From Phenylobacterium sp. (GTDB lineage: Bacteria; Pseudomonadota; Alphaproteobacteria; Caulobacterales; Caulobacteraceae), in assembly GCF_004297125.1 (NCBI RefSeq), contig NZ_SCVD01000030.1:1-64000 (forward strand): a stretch of DNA of 64,000 bases. The letters are read 5' to 3'. This document shows, piece by piece, positions 27,109 to 34,167 of this stretch. Numbering within the stretch: the first letter of the stretch is position 1; the number at the start of each line of letters is the position of its first letter. The notes beneath the pieces were generated by a model, which saw only the letters and a list, made by a program, of their open reading frames with translations, did not search any database and had not been told where the DNA came from. Both the position numbers and the translations under genes were made by a program.

Positions 27109-27780
27109 ATGGCCCGCGACCGCCTGAAAGTTCTCGCCGCGATGATGGACCAGGGGGTGATCCCGGTCTTCTACCACCCGGACGTGGAGGTCTGCTCCAA
27201 GGTCATCCAGGCCTGCGCCAACGGCGGAGCCAAGTGCATCGAGTTCACCAACCGCGGCGACTTCGCCAGTCACGTGTTCCTGGAGGTCACCCGCCACTTC
27301 GCCAAGGCCGACCCCAGCGTGATCATGGGCGTGGGCTCGATCGTCGATGCGCCGACCGCCGGCCTCTACATCGCCAACGGCGCGAACTTCGTGGTCGGCC
27401 CGATGACCAACGCCGAGGTGGCGCGGCTCTGCAACCGCCGCGGCATCGCCTATTCGCCCGGCTGCGGCTCGGCCACCGAGATCAGCGAGGCCCAGGAACT
27501 GGGCGTGGAGATCGTGAAGGTCTTCCCGGGCGGCTCGGTCGGCGGGCCGGAGTTCGTGAAGAACATCCTGGGCCCCATGCCCTGGACCAAGATCATGCCG
27601 ACCGGCGGGGTCGAGGCGACCGAGGAGTCGCTGAAGGCCTGGTTCGGCGCCGGCATCGTCGCCTGCGGCATCGGCTCGAACCTGGTGACCAAGGCGCTGC
27701 TGGACGCCCAGGACTACGACGGCATCGAGCGCCGGGTGCGCGAGACCGTGCAACTCATCAAGAAGATCAAGGGGACATAG
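27109..27780 (+). CDS. eda: 2-keto-3-deoxy-6-phosphogluconate aldolase
   Basis: 223 aa. Cleaves KDPG to pyruvate and glyceraldehyde-3-phosphate. Class I aldolase of the KDPG/KHG family: Glu45 in CIEFTNRG, Schiff-base Lys137 in EIVKVFPGG, and the phosphate-binding PTGGV. It is somewhat divergent from the classical Eda (KVIQACANGGAKC near residue 31), so this is probably the dedicated copy for the uronate route. AAGGAG 10 nt before ATG. Confidence 0.92.
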   Translation: MARDRLKVLAAMMDQGVIPVFYHPDVEVCSKVIQACANGGAKCIEFTNRGDFASHVFLEVTRHFAKADPSVIMGVGSIVDAPTAGLYIANGANFVVGPMTNAEVARLCNRRGIAYSPGCGSATEISEAQELGVEIVKVFPGGSVGGPEFVKNILGPMPWTKIMPTGGVEATEESLKAWFGAGIVACGIGSNLVTKALLDAQDYDGIERRVRETVQLIKKIKGT

Positions 27781-27783
27781 ACG

Positions 27784-28890
27784 ATGGCGGGTGACGTGCT
27801 GAAGATCCGGCCGGCGAACGAATGCCAGTGGGATTGCGCCGCCTTCGGCGAGGTGATGCTGCGCTTCGACCCCGGCCATGGCCGGGTGCGCAACGCCCGC
27901 ACCTTCCAGGTCTGGGAGGGCGGCGGCGAGTACAATGTGGCCCGCGCCATGCGCAAGTGTTGGGGGAAGCGCGCGACGCACGTGACGGCCCTGCCGGTCA
28001 ACGACCTGGGCTGGCTGGTCGAGGACCACATGATGCAGGGCGGGGTCGACACCTCGCACCTGATCTGGCGCGAGTTCGACGGCATCGGCCGCAACACCCG
28101 CGTCGGCCTGAACTTCACCGAGAAGGGCTTCGGCATCCGCCCGGCGCTGGGCACCTCGGACCGCGGCCACTCGGCGGCCTCGCAGATCCGGCCCGGCGAG
28201 GTGAACTGGGAGAAGCTGTTCGGGGAGGAGGGCGTGCGCTGGTTCCACACCGGCGGCATCTTCGCGGCGCTGGGGTCCAACACCGCCGAGGCGGTGATCG
28301 AGGCGGTCGAGGTGGCCCACAAGTACGGGACGATCGTCTCCTACGACCTGAACTACCGGGCCTCGCTGTGGAAGAGCCAGGGCGGCAAGCCTGGCGCCCA
28401 GAAGGTCAACCGCGAGATCGCCAAGCACGTCGACGTCATGATCGGCAACGAGGAGGACTTCACCGCCTGCCTCGGCTTCGAAGTCGAGGGGCTGGACGAG
28501 CACATCTCGGCCATCGACCCGGCGAACTTCAAGAAGATGATCCAGGCCTGCACCGCGGCGTTCCCTAACTTCAAGGTGGCGGCCACCACGCTGCGCAACG
28601 CCAAGACCGCCAGCATCAACGACTGGTCGGCGATCATCTGGGCGGCGGGCGAGTTCTACCAGTCGACCATGCGGGAGAACCTGGAGATCTACGACCGGGT
28701 CGGCGGCGGCGACGGCTTCGCCTCCGGCCTGGCCTACGGCTTCATGGAGGGGCTTGGGCCCCAGATGGCGGTGGAGTACGGCGCCGCCCACGGCGCGCTG
28801 GCCATGACCACGCCCGGCGACACCTCGATGGTGCGCGCCGCCGAGGTCGAGACAGCGATCAAGTCGAAGGGTGCGCGGGTCATCCGCTAG
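27784..28890 (+). CDS. kdgK: 2-keto-3-deoxygluconate kinase (PfkB family)
   Basis: 368 aa. Phosphorylates KDG to KDPG, feeding eda directly upstream. PfkB signs are FGEVMLRFDP at 21-30, GGGEYNVA near 46-53, SYDLNYRASLW near 186-196, and the catalytic loop VGGGDGFASGL with Asp310. The usual GAGD anion-hole sequence reads GGGD here, seen in the longer actinobacterial/Bacteroides-type KdgK. It starts 3 bp after the eda stop and ends the operon. Confidence 0.92.
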   Translation: MAGDVLKIRPANECQWDCAAFGEVMLRFDPGHGRVRNARTFQVWEGGGEYNVARAMRKCWGKRATHVTALPVNDLGWLVEDHMMQGGVDTSHLIWREFDGIGRNTRVGLNFTEKGFGIRPALGTSDRGHSAASQIRPGEVNWEKLFGEEGVRWFHTGGIFAALGSNTAEAVIEAVEVAHKYGTIVSYDLNYRASLWKSQGGKPGAQKVNREIAKHVDVMIGNEEDFTACLGFEVEGLDEHISAIDPANFKKMIQACTAAFPNFKVAATTLRNAKTASINDWSAIIWAAGEFYQSTMRENLEIYDRVGGGDGFASGLAYGFMEGLGPQMAVEYGAAHGALAMTTPGDTSMVRAAEVETAIKSKGARVIR

Positions 28891-28987
28891 GGCGCACGGC
28901 GGCGCCGCCGGGATCGGGCGGTGGGCTCGGAGTTCGTAGGTTCCAGTCTTCCGCCCGCGGCGAAGACCGGGATGGCAGCAGCGACCG

Positions 28988-29614
28988 TCAGCCGGAGCGG
29001 CGAGGGGGCGGCGGGTCCGCGCCGCGTCGTGCGAGGGGCGGGGCCAGGGCCACCGAGGCGGAGCCGAACAGCGCCGTCCTGGGGGCGGCCCTTGGCGGCC
29101 GGGTCAGCACGTCCACGTCGCCAGGGGCCTGCGCGGCCGCGGACGCCGCGGCGCCCGCCTTGGCGCGGACCAGCAGATCCTGAAGGGTCGAGGCGCCGGC
29201 GCGGAGGTCGGCGGGAAGTGTGTCGTCCAGGCGCGCCGCATCGGCGGCGACGCCGCGCAGGGTGGCGAGGAATTTCGGCAGGCTGACCGGCTCCTGGTCG
29301 CGTTCGCGCTCGCGCTCGACAGGGCCGCCGGGGTCCCGCTCGGGGCGGTCGGCCTCGGCCATCTCGGACGGATCATGCTCGGCGGCCTCCGCCCGGGCCG
29401 GCTTCGGCGGCGCCCGCAGGGTCATGCTCAGCCGAATGCCCATCCGCACGGCCAGGAAGCTGCGATTGAAGGCGTCGAACAGTTCGAGCTTCTTCGCATG
29501 ATCGTCCTGGGCCTTCGCCGCCTCGCCGAACGCCACGCCCAGCCCGTAGGCGCAGTCCACCATCGCCTCCAGAATCCGGAGCTCATGATCGGTGCGGGCG
29601 ACGGCGTCCGGCAT
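28988..29614 (-). CDS. SOS-controlled protein of unknown function
   Basis: 208 aa. The N-terminal 65 residues look helical (TDHELRILEAMVDCAYGLG, FDAFNRSFLAVRMGIRLSM landmarks). A charged linker (RPERDPGG, ERERERDQEP) follows, then a helical segment SLPKFLATLRG and a Pro/Arg/Ala-rich tail. No known domain is recognised. Start placed at ATG 29614: a promoter with -35 TTGACG and -10 TATTTT, 17 bp apart, ends 7 nt before it, so the message would be leaderless. The upstream ATG at 29633 lies inside that promoter. A GTTC-N7-GTTC LexA box covers the -10. Confidence 0.7.
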   Translation of the reverse strand: MPDAVARTDHELRILEAMVDCAYGLGVAFGEAAKAQDDHAKKLELFDAFNRSFLAVRMGIRLSMTLRAPPKPARAEAAEHDPSEMAEADRPERDPGGPVERERERDQEPVSLPKFLATLRGVAADAARLDDTLPADLRAGASTLQDLLVRAKAGAAASAAAQAPGDVDVLTRPPRAAPRTALFGSASVALAPPLARRGADPPPPRRSG

Positions 29615-29616
29615 GA

Positions 29617-29631
29617 GAACAAAAATAGAAC
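29617..29631 (-). promoter_or_regulatory. LexA (SOS) box, GTTC-N7-GTTC
   Basis: On the minus strand GTTC TATTTTT GTTC, the exact direct-repeat form of alphaproteobacterial SOS boxes. It overlaps the -10 element of the unknown gene ending at 28988. Confidence 0.75.
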
Positions 29632-29650
29632 ACATCTACCTCGGCGTCAA
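29622..29650 (-). promoter_or_regulatory. sigma-70 type promoter, leaderless transcript
   Basis: TTGACG (29645-29650), 17-bp spacer, TATTTT (29622-29627). The ATG at 29612-29614 is 7 nt past the -10, so the transcript should begin at or next to the start codon. Confidence 0.65.
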
Positions 29651-29704
29651 GGCGCAGTGCTGGCGCGCGGCTGAGCTTCCCGATGTCCTGACTGTCGATT
29701 CGAC

Positions 29705-30229
29705 CTAGCGCACCTCGCGGCGCGGCAGGCCGGCGGCGCGCCGGGCCGCCGCGTCGTAATAGAAGAGCGACTGAGCAGCGCCCTCGGCGGCGGCCGGGTC
29801 CTTGGCGTAGCGCAGGTAGGACGCGTAGTGGCCGTAGGCGTTGCGGCAGTGGCTGTCGCGGTCGTTGATCTGCGGCGAGAAGCGGAAGGTCCCGTAGTTC
29901 TCGAGCGTGTAGCCCGCGCAGGCGCCGTTGGGCGTGAGCCACTCCAACTGGCCGTGCTCGGCCATGAGCTTCTCGGCCAGGGTCGGCTCCCTGGGCAGGT
30001 TGTCATAAGCGCCGTAAGCCCCGGAACGGACGCCCTTCTCCATCTCGTCGGCCTGGCGGAGCATCTCGGCGCGGGCGTCGGGCGTGAGGGTCGCCTTGTG
30101 CTGTTCGGCGGTGGTGCGGAGTTGCTTGGCGGCGGCCAGCATGCGTTCGGCCTGGGTCTGGGCCGAGGCGACGGGCGCAAGGGCGGTCAGGGCGACGGCC
30201 AACAGGGGGGCGAGGAAGCGCAGGCGCAT
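29705..30229 (-). CDS. periplasmic protein of unknown function
   Basis: 174 aa with a clear signal peptide (MRLRFLAPLLAVALTALAPVASA, about 23 residues). The mature part begins with a helical AERMLAAAKQLRTTAEQHKA stretch and ends with a region holding two Cys (NGACAGY, DSHCRNAYGHYASYLRYA) that could pair. No family recognised. ATG 30229 with GGAG upstream. The 250-bp gap before it (30230-30480) holds nothing I can support. Confidence 0.7.
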   Translation of the reverse strand: MRLRFLAPLLAVALTALAPVASAQTQAERMLAAAKQLRTTAEQHKATLTPDARAEMLRQADEMEKGVRSGAYGAYDNLPREPTLAEKLMAEHGQLEWLTPNGACAGYTLENYGTFRFSPQINDRDSHCRNAYGHYASYLRYAKDPAAAEGAAQSLFYYDAAARRAAGLPRREVR

Positions 30230-30480
30230 CCGGTTGATCTCCGGTCAAGGTCAGGAACCAAGATGTACGGCAGGACACCGGGTTCGGACGAGTGTCGGCG
30301 CCGAACCCCCAGAACGCGCGGTGACGCCTCTCGCGAGACGTTGAAGGGGGCCGCTTCTGGGCCTGGCGCGGAAGGTCCGTGTGTGGACACGACGCCGGCT
30401 CCGGCTTTCGACCCGTCGGGAACACTCGCCCGACGATGACGCTGACCAACCGCTTGCCGTACGGGGGGCTCCGGGGCGCC

Positions 30481-31104
30481 TTAGGCGGCGGCGACGATGC
30501 GCCTGCGCCGCACCACAGCGCCCGTAGCGCCGAAACCGAGGATCATCATCGCCCAGGTCCCGGGCTCGGGCGCGGGCGCGGGCGCCGGGGAGTTTGTCTG
30601 CAGGTGCGCGGAGGCCGAATAGGGCGTGTTGCGCGCGTCGAGGGTCCCCTCGGCGACCAGCATGTCGCCGAACTGGCCGAAGTTATAAAGCTGGTAGCTG
30701 AACAGGTTGCGCTCTGAACAGCAGTCGCCACGGGCGTAGATCACGATGTCGCTCACGTCGAATGCGTCGGTGAACTTGACGAGGAGGTACTCGGTCGGCC
30801 CGGCCCCGTCGCTGTGGTAGATGTTCGGATAGGCCGTGCTGATAATCCCATCGGTGGCCTTGCTCGGCGGCGTGCTCGCATCGTAGCTCCCGGTCCCGAA
30901 GACGAGGCCCCCGTTGCTGGCCAACGCCACGTTCACGCCGCCGGCGAAGACCTGCAATTCCCCGATCCCGAGCCAGTCGCCTCCGGCGGCTCCGCTGATG
31001 ATCTTGATCGAGGTCGCGACGGTGGCCTGCGCCGGGGCGCTCGCGCCCATCATCACGGCGGCTGCGATGACGCTGCCCGCCAGCACTCTGATTGAAGACT
31101 TCAT
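30481..31104 (-). CDS. PEPxxWA-CTERM sorted exported protein
   Basis: 207 aa. N-terminal signal peptide (MKSSIRVLAGSVIAAAVMMG), middle region resembling a discoidin/galactose-binding-like fold (GELQVFAGG, KFTDAFDVSDIVIYARGD), then PAPEPGTWAMMILGFG, a hydrophobic helix and a basic RRRR tail. That tail is the PEP-CTERM sorting signal processed by exosortase/archaeosortase systems linked to exopolysaccharide. ATG 31104 was chosen to place the signal peptide first; ATG 31122 is possible. No exosortase gene is in the window. Confidence 0.82.
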   Translation of the reverse strand: MKSSIRVLAGSVIAAAVMMGASAPAQATVATSIKIISGAAGGDWLGIGELQVFAGGVNVALASNGGLVFGTGSYDASTPPSKATDGIISTAYPNIYHSDGAGPTEYLLVKFTDAFDVSDIVIYARGDCCSERNLFSYQLYNFGQFGDMLVAEGTLDARNTPYSASAHLQTNSPAPAPAPEPGTWAMMILGFGATGAVVRRRRIVAAA

Positions 31105-31178
31105 ACTCAACTGCCCCGTCATAGGCGCTTCTGCGCGCGCCAAGCGTTAGCTGGCCCGGCAGGCGCTCGTCATCCTGA

Positions 31179-31985
31179 CTAATCAGTAGGGGTCTTGGTC
31201 TCGTCCGCCACGGGGGGACGGCTGGCCCGGTTGAGCCAGAGGCTCATCAGCCCAACCCGGCTGCGGACGCCGAACTTGCGGAATATGCAGACCACGTGCT
31301 GGTGGGCGGTGGAGGCGGCGATGCCCAGCTGAAAGGCGATGCTCTTCTCCGAGGCTTCGGTCAGCAGGAGCTGCAACACCCGCTGCTCGGTCGGCGTCAG
31401 AGGCATGTCGGCCATTAGCAGGCCCTGGCTCAGCATCAACCGCCGGTGAAACCATTTGACGCCGCGCAGGGTATAGGCGAGCGCCTCGATCGTCTCGTCG
31501 CTGACCGTGTCGCGGGAATGCAGCCCGAAGTGGGATTCGCAGCTCTCATTCAGCGGAAACGCCACGAAGGCGGCGTCATGGACGTCCCTGACGGCATACT
31601 GCTCGCGATAGAACGGTTGCTCGAACCAGGCCGGCAGCAACTCGCGGCGAAACGAGTAGGTCCGGAACATTCCGACGTCCCGCATGGGCAGCAGGAAGGA
31701 CGGATCGATCTCGCGCCGATCCCACGCGCGCAGGATCTTGTTGGGCGCGACTGGATTGAGCGTCTTGACCGCCGCCACCCGCCATCCCTGCAGCGGATCG
31801 GGAGCGGCCTCGCCATCCGCGACGCCGCCCATGCGGATGCCGGCGGTCCAGGTCACGTTCGAGACGTTGCCCAGACTCGCGAGAAACACCATCAGGCGCC
31901 TCAGCGCGAGCTCCGGTTGGCTGGCGTCGTAGTCGGATAACTCGTCCCAGACCCGATGGATTGCATCGGCGTTCGCAGTCGGCAT
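31179..31985 (-). CDS. LuxR-family transcriptional regulator
   Basis: 268 aa. The C-terminal GerE/LuxR HTH is at about 196-255 (LTPTEQRVLQLLLTEAS, SIAFQLGIAASTAHQHV, IFRKFGVRSR). The N-terminal 180 residues look like an autoinducer-type or PAS-like sensor but lack a motif I can call. No luxI-type synthase is nearby. It is transcribed in the same direction as the PEP-CTERM gene 75 bp downstream, which may be its target or operon partner. Confidence 0.85.
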   Translation of the reverse strand: MPTANADAIHRVWDELSDYDASQPELALRRLMVFLASLGNVSNVTWTAGIRMGGVADGEAAPDPLQGWRVAAVKTLNPVAPNKILRAWDRREIDPSFLLPMRDVGMFRTYSFRRELLPAWFEQPFYREQYAVRDVHDAAFVAFPLNESCESHFGLHSRDTVSDETIEALAYTLRGVKWFHRRLMLSQGLLMADMPLTPTEQRVLQLLLTEASEKSIAFQLGIAASTAHQHVVCIFRKFGVRSRVGLMSLWLNRASRPPVADETKTPTD

Positions 31986-32133
31986 GACGGGTTCCCCTCC
32001 ACGCGCTCCTTACCTCATGCTTCGCCTGAACGGGCATCACGCCAATCTTGGCCTGGGGTCAACGTCCGCGAGGTCCGCCTTGGAGGCGATCGGGCTCGGC
32101 TTTGCGGTTGGAAGGCGACGCCTGCCTGCCGTC

Positions 32134-32295
32134 CTACCCCTGCGCCGCCGCGATCATTTCCTTGAGGCGGAGCTTCTGGCGCTTGAGGGCCTGGAGGGCG
32201 AGGTCGTCGGAGGCGGGGCTGCGGGCTTCCTGGCGGATCTTCGTGTCCAGGTCCTGGTGCTTGCGGGTGAGCTGCGGCACGCGTTGACGGCTCAT
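32134..32295 (-). CDS. small YdcH-like (DUF465) protein
   Basis: 53 aa, starting MSRQRVPQLTRKHQDLDTKI and ending KRQKLRLKEMIAAAQG. The heptad-like pattern, short length and the LxxKHxxLDxxIxxE...LKxxKLxLKDxI pattern fit the YdcH/DUF465 family of small coiled-coil proteins. AAGAGGA lies about 6 nt before ATG 32295. Function in the family is unknown. It stands alone upstream of the LuxR gene. Confidence 0.8.
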   Translation of the reverse strand: MSRQRVPQLTRKHQDLDTKIRQEARSPASDDLALQALKRQKLRLKEMIAAAQG

Positions 32296-32460
32296 GAGGT
32301 CCTCTTCGCCTGCGCCCGGCCCTTCGCCGGACGGAAGCTGGAGCGTGCGGCCGACAAGCTTACCGGGCGCTTAGCGCGCGCGGCCTGCGCCGAGCCGCCG
32401 CAGCGGATGGTTTACGCGCCGGTCCGGATGAAGGGGAGGCTGCACGCAAGAGTGGCTTAT

Positions 32461-32477
32461 ATGTTGTAATGCAACAT
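32461..32477. repeat. inverted repeat upstream of the sensor kinase
   Basis: ATGTTG-TAATG-CAACAT, perfect 6-bp arms (7 with the flanking T/A), in AT-rich sequence about 120 bp upstream of the kinase gene. The surrounding gap 32296-32595 otherwise shows no gene. It could be an operator. Confidence 0.35.
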
Positions 32478-32595
32478 AAAGCAGTCGCCTGCGTTAGGGT
32501 GACGTAGCCGGACTGTGTGTCGGCCGCGTTCTCCGCCACAATCTGTCTGGGCAGGGCTTGCACTCCGCGCGCCTCCAGTTTCCCGAAAGCCGGCC

Positions 32596-33678
32596 ATGCC
32601 CGCCCGTGCGCCACCCACCGAAGAAGCGGCGCTGAGCCTGGCTCTGGCGGTGGTCGCGGCGTCGGCGGGGCCGTTGCTGTTGCTGGACGGCGACCTGAAC
32701 ATCGTCGCCGCGAGCGCCTCGTTCTCGCAAGTCTTCGAGCTCGACCCGCCGGGCGCCCCCGGCATGCCCCTGGCGGGGCTCGGCGACGGCGAGTGGGACG
32801 TTCCGCAGTTGCGCTCGCTGCTGGAGGCCACGCTCTCGGGGGCCGCCACGATCGAGGCCTACGAGATGGATCTCAAGCGGCCGGGGCGCGGCGCGCGGCG
32901 GCTGATCATCCACGCCCAGCGCCTGGTCTACCTGGATCTCGACAACCAGCGGCTGGTGATGGCCGTGACGGACGTGACGGACGCCCGCGCCAGCGAGCGC
33001 GAAAAGGACGACATCCTCGCGCAGAACCTGATCCTGCTGCAGGAGGTCCGCCACCGCGTGGCCAACAGCTTGCAGATCATCGCCAGCGTCCTGCTGCAGA
33101 ACGCCCGCCGGACCCGTTCGGACGAGACGCGCGGCCACCTGAAGGACGCCCACAGCCGGGTGATGTCCGTCGCCGCCCTGGAGCGGTTGCTGGCGGGATC
33201 GAGCGAAGAGCAGGTCGAGCTGCGCGGCTATTTCACCAGCCTCTGCCGCAGCATCGGCGCGTCGATGATCGCCGACAGCGACCAGCTCTCGCTGGCCGTC
33301 ACCGGCGCTCGGGGCCACGTGGAGGGGCGGGTGTCGGTGAGCATGGGCCTGATCGTCACCGAACTGGTGATCAACGCCCTGAAGCACGCCTTTCCCGAGA
33401 ACCGTTCCGGCCGGATCACGGTGGCGTGCGAGTTCCAGGGCCCGAACTGGACCCTGGTGGTCACCGACAATGGGGTCGGCATGCCCAGCGATCCGCCACA
33501 GGGCCTCGGCACGAGCATCGTCCAGGCCCTGGCCAAGCAGTTGGACGCCAGGGTCGAGATCGCCCCCGCGCAACCCGGAACGCGCGTCACCGTCACTCAC
33601 AACCAGGTCGCCCTGGTCGATGAGGACGGCTCCGCGGCCGCCCCGGCGACCGGGCGTCCGGCCGCGCAGGCCGGCTGA
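32596..33678 (+). CDS. HisKA_2/HWE-type sensor histidine kinase
   Basis: 360 aa, soluble. PAS-like N-terminal half (residues about 15-125: GPLLLLDGDLNIVAAS). The HisKA_2 dimerisation helix has H153 in LLQEVRHRVANSLQIIASV, then an ATPase domain with N-box ELVINALKHAF and G1 VTDNGVGM, GLGTSIVQAL. These kinases serve light, stress or cell-contact signalling in alphaproteobacteria. ATG 32596 is the best start. Its stop overlaps the first possible start of the response regulator (TGATG). Confidence 0.9.
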   Translation: MPARAPPTEEAALSLALAVVAASAGPLLLLDGDLNIVAASASFSQVFELDPPGAPGMPLAGLGDGEWDVPQLRSLLEATLSGAATIEAYEMDLKRPGRGARRLIIHAQRLVYLDLDNQRLVMAVTDVTDARASEREKDDILAQNLILLQEVRHRVANSLQIIASVLLQNARRTRSDETRGHLKDAHSRVMSVAALERLLAGSSEEQVELRGYFTSLCRSIGASMIADSDQLSLAVTGARGHVEGRVSVSMGLIVTELVINALKHAFPENRSGRITVACEFQGPNWTLVVTDNGVGMPSDPPQGLGTSIVQALAKQLDARVEIAPAQPGTRVTVTHNQVALVDEDGSAAAPATGRPAAQAG

Positions 33679-33710
33679 TGACCAACCATTCCGAAATAAG
33701 GGAATCCGCC

Positions 33711-34163
33711 ATGGCGACCGCCGCCCCTGCCGCGCGCGACGTGCGCCTGCTGATCGTCGAGGACGAGATCCTCGCCGCGATGTCGCTCAAGGACGAGCTG
33801 GAGGACGCCGGCTATCGCGTCATGGACCTCACGTGCCGGCACGAGGAAGCCCTGACGGCGGTGCGCGACTGCAAGCCCGACCTGGCGCTGGTGAACATCC
33901 GGCTGCAAGGGCGCGACGACGGCATCGATCTCGCCCGGGACCTGTGCGGGCTGGATATCCCGGTGCTGTTCATCAGCGGCCAGGTCAGCCGGGCGCGGAC
34001 GGCGCGAACCCATGCGGTCGGGTCGCTGCCGAAACCCTACAGCCCGGCCGACATGGTGCGGGCGGTCGCCTACCTGCTGGCTCACCTGCGGGGCGACGAG
34101 ACGCCTCCGCGCCCCAAGAACCTGGAAGTGTTCGACGGCTCGCCGGACGTGGCCGCCGCCTAG
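33711..34163 (+). CDS. single-domain receiver with Asn at the phospho-acceptor site
   Basis: 150 aa. Receiver fold: acidic pair in LLIVEDE (residues 14-19), switch Ser in LFISGQ (about 89) and Lys108 in LPKPYSP. The expected phospho-Asp in the LVDI strand reads LVNI (N62, codon AAC at about 33894), so normal phosphorylation is unlikely. No output domain. ATG 33711 has AAGGGA upstream; ATG 33678 overlapping the kinase stop is the alternative and adds 11 residues. It probably acts by protein contact, or as a non-phosphorylated partner of the kinase. Confidence 0.85.
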   Translation: MATAAPAARDVRLLIVEDEILAAMSLKDELEDAGYRVMDLTCRHEEALTAVRDCKPDLALVNIRLQGRDDGIDLARDLCGLDIPVLFISGQVSRARTARTHAVGSLPKPYSPADMVRAVAYLLAHLRGDETPPRPKNLEVFDGSPDVAAA

Positions 34164-34167
34164 CTGC

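Noticed and set aside
26278..28791. An 837-codon frame on the minus strand under kduD-eda-kdgK
   Set aside because: It mirrors three convincing genes; its product is a low-complexity Asp/Gly/His/Arg mix with no domain.
29633..29635. Upstream ATG as start of the SOS-box gene
   Set aside because: It lies between the -35 and -10 elements of the only visible promoter, so it would not be in the transcript.
31984..32469. 161-codon plus-strand frame before the sensor kinase
   Set aside because: It is opposite the YdcH-like gene and a gap, and has no start signal or conserved pattern.
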